Shown here: positions 1-7,617 of the stretch, piece by piece
Numbering within the stretch: position 1 is the stretch's first letter
Layout of the letters: every line of letters begins with the position of its first letter
Origin: Flavobacterium sp. TR2
GTDB taxonomy: Bacteria; Bacteroidota; Bacteroidia; Flavobacteriales; Flavobacteriaceae
Assembly: GCF_025252405.1 (NCBI RefSeq)
Contig: NZ_CP104307.1
Coordinates: 1,550,001 to 1,614,000, forward strand
Direction of reading: 5' to 3'
DNA length: 64,000 nucleotides
Position numbers and translations under genes: made by a program
The notes under the pieces: generated by a model
Told to the model about the DNA's origin: nothing
The model's input: only the letters and a program-made list of their open reading frames with translations
Database searches by the model: none

Positions 1-2259
1 CGCAATTTTATTTGGAGTTTATCGCTCCTGTTTGCTGGAATTTCCATCTCTTCTGCCCAAACCAATGGAATAGAAAAAGGAACTTATTTGTCTACAAATA
101 AAGGAGGGAAAATCAAATTAAATTTATTGGATGATAATAAGTATGAATTGGTTTTTTATTCTGGAGGTTACGAAATTAAAGGCGATTCGCTGGTTTTCTT
201 AAAAAGTAAAAACACCGTTAATAGATTTGATCTTTCTTTTGTCAAGGATAAAAAAGCAAAAAAAATTAAGATTAAGTTTTTGAATCCGTCTTACTATTCT
301 TTTTACATAGGAACTCAAAAAGGAACAGAAACAGTACAATACCAAAAAGTTTCAGATATTAAAACAAAAGAAGATCCTGAATGGGTTAAAACCGATTTGG
401 AGTTTGAAATAGACAAGACCGATTTTCTTTATTTGGTGTACGAAGATTATAACGGAAAAAGTGATGTTAATAAATATGCATTGCCAAAAGATGTTTCAGA
501 AGTAACGATCAATTATGATTTGGCAGTTTTAAGCGATTTAAACCTTGTCGGATTTTTTGATAAGAATACAAAAGAGTTGAAAGTTTCTGATGAACATGGA
601 AAGGATCCTTTGGTATTTGTAAACGAAAAAGACGAGAAACCTGCAAAGATTCCAACAGTGGTTCCAGTAGAAACTCAAAGCATAACAAACTGGACTTATC
701 CAGGTAAAGAACCCGATTATGGAGATGCTTATGGCGCTGCCGTAGATAGTGTAATAGTAGATACTGCTGCTGTAGCTGGAACGGCATATCCTATTGATCC
801 TCCAACGGCTTATACCAAATATGATTTTAAACTAAAAATAGAAGACAATCTAAAAAAAGCAATAGAATCTACCAAAACAGCCGCTAGCAATAAATTTTTG
901 GTCGTTGTGGTTGACAGCAAAAATAAAGCGGCAAAGGAAAATTTTGATGCTTTTGTAAAAGAACAAGAAACGCAGACCGGATACAATATGTATGATTCGT
1001 ATAATGCTCTATATGATACATACAACTTTTATTTGGCTGGTGCCGATGATAAAAAATGGCTGAAAAATAATAAAATTACGAATGATCCAAGCCTATTGGT
1101 TTTAAACGGAAACGGCGATCTGCTAGCGATTGCAAAATCAGATTTGACAACGCAGCAATATCAGTTTAGCTATTATGGTGATCTTAACAGAAAACTTCAA
1201 AAAGCAAATGCTTTTTTGGCCATAGATAAAGTATTAAAGAACAAAAAAGCTTCAGATGCAGATCTAATTGCAGCTTTTAATAAAGTGGCCTCATTAGAAC
1301 CTTCTTACGATTATGATTCAGAATATACAGTAAGCGATCCTAATTCTACTGATTTTGTACTTACAAAAACGGTCTTAGACCAAAAAGCAGTAGCTCAAAC
1401 ATGGAAAAAATTGATTGAAGCACACCAAAAAGATAAAGCCGTAAATATGTATTTGGCTGAGACCATTATAAAAGAAATTAAAAATCAAGGTTTTACAAAA
1501 CAGCTTTTTAATCAAGAAAAAATTCTTAATGATACTGATTTTCTAGCAATAGATTATTTGTTAAAACATTCTGACGATATTGAGAACAATAAAGCTGCAT
1601 TCAATAGCAGTGCGCCAGAAATTCATAATGTAGGAAATGCTGTTTCTGAAGTTTCTAACGCATTGCAGCAAAACCTATATGCTTCTCAGGACGGACTTAC
1701 AGGTGAAATGAATAAAGAGAAAATCAATTCTGTTTACAAAGAGATCATCGCATCTGGAAAAGGAAATTTTGATGCCTACAGAAATTATTTTTACTATTTA
1801 AGCCAGCTTGAAGATCAGGACGGTTCTAATGCGACTTATTTGAAAGAATTCAGCACTTATTTTGATAATACATTAGCAGGAGCAAGCCCGATAGAAAAAC
1901 TAGATGCTATTTTTGGAGGTTTAGATTCCAGCTCAAGCTATTCTTATGACGGATGGAGTTCATTTAAACTTTACCATTCAGATATTTGCAACAATGCAGC
2001 ATGGACAGTTGTATTAAAACCACAGAATTCAAACTTTTTAAAAGAGGCTATTAAATGGTCTGAATATAGCTTGGTGATATCTAAAAACAATCCATATTAT
2101 TTAGACACTTTGGCACAATTGTATTATAAAAATGGACAGGCACAAAAAGCTATAGAAACACAAGTTTTAGCAGTAAAATTTATTACTAGTGATGTTGATG
2201 AAGAAACTGCAAATCAAATGAAGGAAGTTTTGACTAAAATGAGTAACGGAACTTACTAA
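1..2259 (+). CDS. Secreted hypothetical protein, 5' end outside window
   Basis: The frame is open from base 1, so the true start lies upstream of the window. The first ~20 visible residues look like the end of a signal peptide (hydrophobic SLLFAGISIS then SAQ), so the protein is probably exported. An internal TTG at 88 is not a convincing start because it would remove this signal. About 752 codons are visible. A stretch near residues 295-385 (KFLVVVVDSKN onward) resembles a thioredoxin-like fold without a CxxC pair. The C-terminal ~60 residues (LDTLAQLYYKNGQAQKAIE) look like a TPR repeat. Both domain readings are inference, and I cannot assign a function. It converges on metK across a shared terminator. 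Confidence 0.8.
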   Translation, partial: RNFIWSLSLLFAGISISSAQTNGIEKGTYLSTNKGGKIKLNLLDDNKYELVFYSGGYEIKGDSLVFLKSKNTVNRFDLSFVKDKKAKKIKIKFLNPSYYSFYIGTQKGTETVQYQKVSDIKTKEDPEWVKTDLEFEIDKTDFLYLVYEDYNGKSDVNKYALPKDVSEVTINYDLAVLSDLNLVGFFDKNTKELKVSDEHGKDPLVFVNEKDEKPAKIPTVVPVETQSITNWTYPGKEPDYGDAYGAAVDSVIVDTAAVAGTAYPIDPPTAYTKYDFKLKIEDNLKKAIESTKTAASNKFLVVVVDSKNKAAKENFDAFVKEQETQTGYNMYDSYNALYDTYNFYLAGADDKKWLKNNKITNDPSLLVLNGNGDLLAIAKSDLTTQQYQFSYYGDLNRKLQKANAFLAIDKVLKNKKASDADLIAAFNKVASLEPSYDYDSEYTVSDPNSTDFVLTKTVLDQKAVAQTWKKLIEAHQKDKAVNMYLAETIIKEIKNQGFTKQLFNQEKILNDTDFLAIDYLLKHSDDIENNKAAFNSSAPEIHNVGNAVSEVSNALQQNLYASQDGLTGEMNKEKINSVYKEIIASGKGNFDAYRNYFYYLSQLEDQDGSNATYLKEFSTYFDNTLAGASPIEKLDAIFGGLDSSSSYSYDGWSSFKLYHSDICNNAAWTVVLKPQNSNFLKEAIKWSEYSLVISKNNPYYLDTLAQLYYKNGQAQKAIETQVLAVKFITSDVDEETANQMKEVLTKMSNGTY

Positions 2260-2299
2260 GTTTAATATACCACAGGTTTTTTTAAATAAGAAAAAATAA

Positions 2300-2329
2300 A
2301 AGCCGATTTCTAATTCTAGAAATCGGCTT
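2300..2329. terminator. Bidirectional intrinsic terminator
   Basis: A perfect 13-bp stem, AAGCCGATTTCTA with its complement, closes a 4-base loop. A-rich sequence lies on the left and T-rich sequence on the right. It sits between two convergent genes, the secreted protein and metK, and can serve both. Confidence 0.85.
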
Positions 2330-2386
2330 TATTATGTTTGGCTAATCTAAGATGTCTAATAATCTAAGTTAGTCTATAAATCTGAA

Positions 2387-3637
2387 TTATAATCCAAATG
2401 CAGCTTTTACTTGGTCAACAAAATCAAGTTTTTCCCATGTAAATAACTCAACAGTAACCGTTTTTTCGTTTCCTCCTGGAGCAGAGAAAGTTTTAGTTAC
2501 AGTTTCAGGTTTGCGTCCCATGTGTCCGTAAGCAGCCGTTTCGCTATAGATTGGATTTCTTAATTTTAAACGTTGCTCGATAAAGTAAGGACGCATATCA
2601 AAGATAGCTTCAACTTTTTTAGCGATTTCACCGTTCGTTAAGTTTACTTTAGAAGTTCCGTAAGTTTCAATGAAAATTCCCATTGGCTCAGCAACTCCAA
2701 TTGCGTAAGAAACCTGAACTAAGATTTCGTCAGCAACACCAGCAGCAACTAAGTTTTTAGCGATATGACGCGTTGCATAAGCAGCACTTCTGTCTACTTT
2801 ACTTGGATCTTTTCCAGAGAATGCACCACCACCGTGAGCACCTTTTCCACCGTAAGTATCAACAATAATTTTTCTTCCTGTTAAACCAGTATCTCCGTGA
2901 GGTCCTCCAATAACGAATTTTCCTGTTGGGTTAATGTGGTAGTTGATTTTATCGTTAAATAAGTGAGCGTGCTCTGGGTTTTTAGCGATAATTCTAGGAA
3001 TCAAGATTTCGATAATATCTTTTTTGATTTTAGCCAACATCTCAGCTTCTGTATCAAAATCATCGTGTTGAGTTGAAATTACAATCGCATCAATACGAGT
3101 TGGTTTATTGTCGTCGCTATATTCTAAAGTTACTTGAGATTTAGCATCTGGACGTAAATATGTAATTTCGTTATTTTCACGTCTTAAGATGGCTAATTCT
3201 TGTAATAATTTATGAGATAAATCAAGTGCCAATGGCATATAGTTTTCAGTTTCGTTTGTAGCGTAACCAAACATCATTCCTTGATCTCCTGCACCTTGTT
3301 CTTCTGGCTTAGCTCTGTCAACACCTTGGTTAATATCTGCAGACTGCTCGTGAATAGCTGAAAGAATTCCACAAGAATTGGCTTCAAACATATATTCACT
3401 TTTAGTGTATCCAATTCTTTTGATTACATCGCGAGCGATTTGCTGAACATCAAGATAAGTATTCGATTTTACTTCACCTGCTAAAATCACCTGACCTGTT
3501 GTAACTAATGTTTCGCAAGCTACTTTTGAGTCAGCGTCAAATGCCAAAAAGTTGTCAATTAATGCATCCGAAATTTGATCTGCAACTTTGTCTGGATGCC
3601 CTTCACTAACAGATTCTGACGTAAATAAATAAGCCAT
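2387..3637 (-). CDS. metK: S-adenosylmethionine synthetase
   Basis: Makes S-adenosylmethionine from methionine and ATP in the cytoplasm, the end step of the methionine genes in this window. At 416 residues it is slightly longer than the usual ~384-400. The N-terminal EGHPDK motif is at residues 12-17, the GAGDQG ATP-binding motif at 115-120, and the glycine-rich [17 protein letters not shown] loop near 269-285. The ATG start is supported by the family N-terminus ([14 protein letters not shown]). The gene stands alone on the minus strand behind a leader of about 180 nt with a terminator-like hairpin and two tiny ORFs, so it is probably regulated in its leader. Confidence 0.97.
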   Translation of the reverse strand: MAYLFTSESVSEGHPDKVADQISDALIDNFLAFDADSKVACETLVTTGQVILAGEVKSNTYLDVQQIARDVIKRIGYTKSEYMFEANSCGILSAIHEQSADINQGVDRAKPEEQGAGDQGMMFGYATNETENYMPLALDLSHKLLQELAILRRENNEITYLRPDAKSQVTLEYSDDNKPTRIDAIVISTQHDDFDTEAEMLAKIKKDIIEILIPRIIAKNPEHAHLFNDKINYHINPTGKFVIGGPHGDTGLTGRKIIVDTYGGKGAHGGGAFSGKDPSKVDRSAAYATRHIAKNLVAAGVADEILVQVSYAIGVAEPMGIFIETYGTSKVNLTNGEIAKKVEAIFDMRPYFIEQRLKLRNPIYSETAAYGHMGRKPETVTKTFSAPGGNEKTVTVELFTWEKLDFVDQVKAAFGL

Positions 3638-3697
3638 AATAATGTAATAATAATGTTTTAATTTAAAATTAAGCGGGAAAAATAATTGCTAAAAAGG

Positions 3698-3722
3698 GCT
3701 AAAGGAGAGTTTCTGCTTTAGC
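3698..3722 (-). terminator. Putative attenuator in the metK leader
   Basis: On the minus strand GCTAAAG pairs with CTTTAGC over an 11-base loop and is followed by CCTTTTT. It lies between the metK promoter and the metK start, so it would stop transcription early. The right arm overlaps the stop codon of the small leader ORF at 3699-3758, so translation of that ORF could disturb the hairpin. Confidence 0.55.
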
Positions 3723-3758
3723 ATTTTTTACTGCTGAAACGAATCTTTCAGCATTCAT
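3699..3758 (-). CDS. Possible 19-aa leader peptide of metK
   Basis: ATG to TAG, 19 codons, inside the metK leader. The peptide has no internal Met or Cys and ends in KAETLL. The leader peptide at 3995-4063 also ends in AETLL, with different synonymous codons at most positions. The stop codon lies inside the attenuator stem. A second tiny ORF (3748-3774, 8 codons, MKWFRYEC) overlaps its start in another frame. No ribosome binding site supports translation, as is usual in this phylum, so this is a candidate only. Confidence 0.35.
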   Translation of the reverse strand: MNAERFVSAVKNAKAETLL

Positions 3759-3820
3759 AACGAAACCATTTCATTATGAAGAGGTTGCAATCAGTTCAAA
3801 TTTTTCCTCTGTTTCGGGTG
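3732..3820 (-). promoter_or_regulatory. Structured metK 5' leader
   Basis: Reading the minus strand after the promoter, AGAGG/CCTCT encloses a 21-base loop, CATAATGAAA pairs with TTTCGTTATG, and GCTGAAA pairs with TTTCAGC, followed by the terminator-like hairpin at 3698-3722. Three successive stems plus a terminator is the layout of a cis-acting regulator. It does not match the SAM-I pattern seen at 11307 and 28045, and I could not fit it to SAM-II. The ligand or signal is unknown. Confidence 0.5.
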
Positions 3821-3850
3821 CAAAGGTATGAAACCATTTTGATTTGCAAA
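3821..3850 (-). promoter_or_regulatory. metK promoter
   Basis: On the minus strand TTTG (3850-3847) is followed 18 bases later by TACCTTTG (3828-3821), a full match to the Bacteroidota -33/-7 consensus. Transcription would start near 3812-3816, giving a leader of about 180 nt. Confidence 0.65.
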
Positions 3851-3899
3851 TTAAAGTTCAACTTTTTTTATTTTTTATGGCAGAAATTTAACAGTAGCA

Positions 3900-3922
3900 T
3901 ACTATTTTGATAGGGTAATAGA
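3900..3922 (+). promoter_or_regulatory. Candidate sulfur-regulon operator (copy B)
   Basis: Contains TACTA, four bases, then GATAGGGTAATAGA. The same TACTA-N4-GATAGGGTAATAGA arrangement occurs at 18551-18575 in front of the sulfate assimilation operon. It lies about 17 bp upstream of the -33-like TTTGG of the leader at 3995. A regulator cannot be proven from sequence; the Rrf2 protein at 17009 is the obvious candidate. Confidence 0.45.
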
Positions 3923-3939
3923 AAATATTTTGTTTTTTG

Positions 3940-3971
3940 TTTGGTCAATTAAAAAATAGTTCGCAATTTTG
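3940..3971 (+). promoter_or_regulatory. Promoter of first leader peptide
   Basis: TTTGGTC is followed by TTAAAAAA and TAGTT, then CAATTTTG. The first part closely matches the promoter in front of the second leader (7116-7138, TTTGGTC then TTAAAAAA and TACTT). This suggests a shared, possibly duplicated control region. Confidence 0.45.
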
Positions 3972-3994
3972 CCCCGTTAAAACAAAAGAAACAA

Positions 3995-4063
3995 ATGAAA
4001 TTTACAGTTTGCAATATGATGTCTTGTAAGATGCCGGAGTTCTCCGCAGAGACACTATTGTAA
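3995..4063 (+). CDS. Cys/Met leader peptide 1 (22 aa)
   Basis: ATG to TAA, 22 codons. The core NMMSCKM (residues 7-13) has three Met and one Cys, with another Cys at residue 6, and the end is SAETLL. It is followed by a terminator at 4091-4120 and then by a TonB receptor gene. The bases GCAGAG in its late codons (4046-4051) can pair with CTCTGC (4094-4099) in the left arm of the terminator. A ribosome stalled early at Cys/Met codons would leave this antiterminator free; one reaching the stop would cover it and let the terminator form. This is the geometry of classical amino-acid attenuation. Translation is inferred. Confidence 0.6.
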   Translation: MKFTVCNMMSCKMPEFSAETLL

Positions 4064-4090
4064 TTATTTTTCAAGAAAATATATAAATAG

Positions 4091-4120
4091 AACCTCTGCC
4101 GAAACGCAGAGGTTTTTTTT
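4091..4120 (+). terminator. Attenuator terminator after leader 1
   Basis: AACCTCTGC (4091-4099) pairs with GCAGAGGTT (4106-4114) over a 6-base loop and is followed by a run of T. It lies 28 bases after the leader stop and 68 bases before the receptor start. The left arm is also complementary to late leader codons. Confidence 0.8.
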
Positions 4121-4187
4121 ATGTCAAAATGAAACCTGTAAGATTTTTTTTAAGCCAAAAACACTAAATTAATCAGTAAAGAAGAAA

Positions 4188-7035
4188 ATGAAGAAAAATG
4201 TACTAATCGTTTTAGGTCTTGTGACATTTTCAGGACTTTATGCTCAAGACAATAAAAAAGAGCAGGACAGTTTAAAAAACAACGAGCTGTCTGAAGTTAC
4301 TATTATTGGATCAAGAAGTAAAAATAGAGTTAAAACAGACGTGCCCGTTCCGGTTGATGTTTTTAACGTATCTGAAATAACAAAAGGAGCACCGCAGACC
4401 AGCGTTACTCAAATTTTAAATTATGTTGCTCCGTCGTTTACGAGTAATCCGACATCTACAGCAGATGCAACAGACCACGTTGATCCTGCGCAATTAAGAG
4501 GATTAGGGCCAGATCAGGTTTTAATTTTGGTAAACGGAAAAAGAAGGCACACAAGTGCTCTGGTAAACATAAACGGATCGCCAGGAAGAGGATCTGTGGG
4601 AACAGACTTAAATGCAATTCCGTCTTTTGCCATAGAAAGAATAGAAGTTTTAAGAGACGGAGCCGCCGCCCAATATGGTTCTGATGCAATTGCTGGAGTA
4701 ATCAATATTGTGCTAAAGAAGAATGCTGATTATCTGACAGGAGGGATTCAATACGGAGCAAATCTATCTTCGGGATCAAATAATTTTGAAGGAGGGGCAG
4801 ACGGACAGACAGCCCAAATTGATTTAAATTACGGAACCTCATTGGGCAAACCGGGAAGTTTCTTAAACGTTACAGGAACTGCCGTGACAAGGCAAGCGAC
4901 AAGCAGAGCAGGAATAAGAAGCAATCCTATTTTTAATGCTTATAACGCAGTTGAAAACAGAGCGGCGCAAGATGGAGTAGAGATTAACTCGCTATTTAGC
5001 AACATTAATACGACTACAAACTCGGCTCAGATTTTATCGTCATTAAAACAATATGCGCCGCAAGTAAGTTATTTTACAACAGCACAGCAAAATGCTATTG
5101 CATCGGCTTCGACGATTGCGCAAATGCAGACGGCTTTAAACTTTGATGTGACTAATAATGAACTAGCTTACAGAGGTCAGCAGAGAAGCGATTATAACAT
5201 GAGTGTCGGACAGTCAGAATTGGCTGCGGGACAATTATATTTTAATGCAAAGTATCCTTTGAGCGAAACCACTTCATTGTATTCTTTTGGAGGCGTTTCA
5301 TATAGAGGAGGTAAATCGTATGCCTTTAACAGATTGCCAAATGGTTCTGGAACTTTCACGCAAGTATACCAAAACGGGTTCTTGCCAGAAATTGAATCAA
5401 AAATTTTAGATGCCTCTGCGGCTGTGGGCGTAAATACGCAATTATTCGGTTTTGATACCGATTTAAGCACCAACTTAGGAACAAACTCTTTTAATTATGA
5501 TGTGAATAATACCATCAATGCAACTTTAGGCACAAATTCTCCTTTTAGTTTTGATGCCGGAAAAGTTTCGTTTTTGCAAAGTACGACCAATTTGGATTTT
5601 AGCAGAAAATATGATGTCCTTGCTGGGTTAAACGTTGCTTTTGGGGGCGAATTCAGATATGAAAATTACCAAATTAAAGCAGGAGAAGAAGCTTCTTACG
5701 GATTGTATGATGTAAACGGAAATTTAGTTTCGGGAATTCTTCCAAGCAATTCGCCATTAATTGTAACTGACTTTTTCGGAAACAAACGTGGAGCAGGAGC
5801 GCAGGGATTTTCAGGATTCCAGCCTTCAGATGCTAAAGAAAAAAAATAGGACAAGTGGTGCGGCTTATATCGATTTAGAATTGAATGCCACTGAAAAATG
5901 GCTTGTAAATGGAGCTGCGCGTTACGAAAACTATTCAGATTTTGGAAATACCGTTACGTTTAAACTGGCTTCTCTTTTAAAATTAAATGATAATATCAAT
6001 TGGAGAATTTCTGGACAGACTGGTTTTAGAGCGCCTTCTTTACAGCAAAGATATTTCGAGTCAAGCTCAACGCAGTTTATAAATGGTGCCCCTTACCAAG
6101 TAGGATATTTTACAAACGATTCTCAAGCGGCAAAAAGTATTGGAATTGAAAGTTTAAAACCAGAAAAATCAAAAAGCATCAGTACAGGATTTACATTCAA
6201 AATTCCTGAAGCTAACATAACCATTGCAACCGATGCTTATTTTACAAGAATCTACGACAGAATTGTATTGTCTGGACAATATTCAAGACCAACAGATGCG
6301 CAGATTGCAGCGGCAACTTCGCCAGAACAGGCAGAGGCATTGACTTTGTTTCAGCAGGCATTTGATTTGAAAGGAGTAGAAAGAGCTTCATTCTGGACAA
6401 ACGGAATCGATTCTGAAACCAAAGGAATTGATTTGGTAATTTCTCAGAAATATGATGTCATTCAAGATTTTGCAATCAGAAATGATTTTGCATTTAGTTT
6501 TAATGAAACCAAAAGGGTAGGCGATTTGCATATACCAAAATCTATTGTTGATGCAGGAGGAGAACCTTATATCTATTCATTCTTTCCAGAATCGAGCCGA
6601 GTATATTTAGAAGAAGCCATTCCGAAAGTGAAAGCCAATTTGATGACTACTTTTAGCATTAAAAAACTGGATATTTATTTAAGAAACAGCTATTTCGGCA
6701 AAGTTACAGATCCAGGAGCGACAGATGTTAATCTAGATGGATTTTCTTCAGTGTACGAACATCCAGAATATAGCGCAAAATTGGTTACCGATTTATCTTT
6801 AGGCTATCAGATCAACAAGCATTTGAGAGCTACAATTGGAGTTAATAATATAGGAGACGTTTATCCGGACAGAAACAATCCTGCAACACCTGCATTTACA
6901 AACACAACTCCAACTTTGTCGCCAGCGCCAAGTACAGATTTGACAAATGCGAATCAGTTTGCGTATTCAAGAGCCGTTTCTCAATTTGGATTGAACGGAA
7001 GATTTGGTTTTGCCCGTTTAAGCTTTAAATTTTAA
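4188..7035 (+). pseudogene. TonB-dependent receptor interrupted by a frameshift
   Basis: Outer-membrane TonB-dependent receptor with signal peptide (residues 1-19, ending SGLYA), a plug domain with LRGLGPDQVLILVNGKRRH near residues 104-122 and IERIEVLRDGAAAQYGSDAIAGVINI after it, and a long beta-barrel ending in aromatic LSFKF. The reading frame stops at TAG 5847, just after a run of eight A (5839-5846). The rest continues in another frame to 7035. Removing one A restores KEKNRTSGAAYIDLE and a protein of ~948 residues, normal for the family. This could be a sequencing error, a real mutation, transcript slippage or phase variation. The Cys/Met leader upstream suggests a sulfur-containing substrate, which is inference. 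Confidence 0.85.
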
Positions 7036-7044
7036 TTGAAATAA

Positions 7045-7081
7045 TTTCTTTCAAGCCTTATAAATAAAGGCTTGAAAGAAA
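7045..7081 (+). terminator. Terminator after TonB receptor
   Basis: TTTCTTTCAAGCCTT (7045-7059) pairs perfectly with AAGGCTTGAAAGAAA (7067-7081) over a 7-base loop, ten bases after the receptor stop. The following sequence is TTTC then A-rich, so the T-run is weak. Confidence 0.6.
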
Positions 7082-7115
7082 TTTCAAAAAAAAACATATA
7101 AAACTTCCATTTTAA

Positions 7116-7165
7116 TTTGGTCGTTAAAAAAATACTTACTACACTTATCCTATCGAATTAGTCGA
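7116..7165 (+). promoter_or_regulatory. Promoter and candidate operator (copy C) of leader 2
   Basis: TTTGG (7116-7120) and TACTTA (7133-7138) form a promoter-like pair that closely resembles the one at 3940. Immediately downstream, 7142-7165 matches the reverse complement of the operator at 18551-18575 in 18 of 24 positions (shared CCTATCG and TTAGT). The overlap with the expected transcription start suits repression. The assignment is inference from similarity. Confidence 0.45.
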
Positions 7166-7200
7166 ATTTAAAAAATAGTCAAATTCAATTTTAAAATAAA

Positions 7201-7281
7201 ATGAAAACAATAGCAAAAAGAAATATGATGTGTTGTAAGATGATGCAAATGTGCATCCCAATTTGCTGTTGCCAAAAGTGA
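7201..7281 (+). CDS. Cys/Met leader peptide 2 (26 aa)
   Basis: ATG to TGA, 26 codons with six Cys and six Met including the start. The core NMMCCKM (residues 8-14) matches leader 1 in 20 of 21 bases, and CCC follows at residues 22-24. Its last codons and stop contain GCCAAAAG (7271-7278), which can pair with CTTTTGGT in the left part of the downstream terminator. Completed translation would mask this antiterminator; stalling at the Cys/Met codons would expose it. It precedes a 58-aa protein and O-acetylhomoserine sulfhydrylase, so shortage of Cys or Met is the likely signal. The peptide itself probably has no function beyond regulation. Confidence 0.7.
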   Translation: MKTIAKRNMMCCKMMQMCIPICCCQK

Positions 7282-7311
7282 AAGAGACAATCTTTGTTAT
7301 AGTTAAGCTAT

Positions 7312-7346
7312 AAGCCCTTTTGGTCGCCATCCGAAAGGGCTTTTTT
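7312..7346 (+). terminator. Attenuator terminator after leader 2
   Basis: AAGCCCTTTTGG (7312-7323) pairs with CCGAAAGGGCTT (7331-7342) with one G-T pair and runs into T residues. It lies 30 bases after the leader stop and before the 58-aa gene. Confidence 0.85.
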
Positions 7347-7372
7347 ATTTCCAACATTTTAAGCCTTAAATT

Positions 7373-7549
7373 ATGAATACGCTAGATATAAATACAATCG
7401 CATTTCAATACCTATTAAGAAATGATAATTTGGAAGAATCACCAGCAGAAGTTCTAAAATATGATCCCGAACAGCAAATAAAAACGCAAAAATCGTTACT
7501 GTTTCATCTATACGATCTTGAAGAAGAAGCAGAAGATATTTTAGCTTAA
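7373..7549 (+). CDS. Small acidic protein (58 aa), unknown
   Basis: ATG to TAA, 58 codons, with no signal peptide or membrane segment. It is acidic, with EEEAEDILA at the C-terminus. It starts ~30 bases after the attenuator terminator and ends 68 bases before the O-acetylhomoserine sulfhydrylase gene, so it would be the first true gene of the attenuated transcript. Its segment SLLFHLYDLEEE resembles SLLFLMYSKENE near the end of the 71-aa protein at 10900, which also follows leader attenuators and precedes methionine genes. The similarity is short and may be chance. I do not recognise a family. Confidence 0.6.
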   Translation: MNTLDINTIAFQYLLRNDNLEESPAEVLKYDPEQQIKTQKSLLFHLYDLEEEAEDILA

Positions 7550-7617
7550 ATCAATTTCAAAAATCAATATCAATTACAATATATAACGTATTAAAAATAC
7601 CTAAAAACTAAGAAATC

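Noticed and set aside
3660..3820. SAM-II riboswitch in front of metK
   Set aside because: Some words (GATTGCAACC, AATGCTAAAGC) are suggestive, but I could not draw the SAM-II pseudoknot, so it is left as an unnamed structured leader.
5788..5838. Separate gene starting at ATG 5788 for the second half of the receptor
   Set aside because: The first residues are out of frame with the receptor sequence, and the barrel continues directly from the first part after the A-run; it is one interrupted gene.
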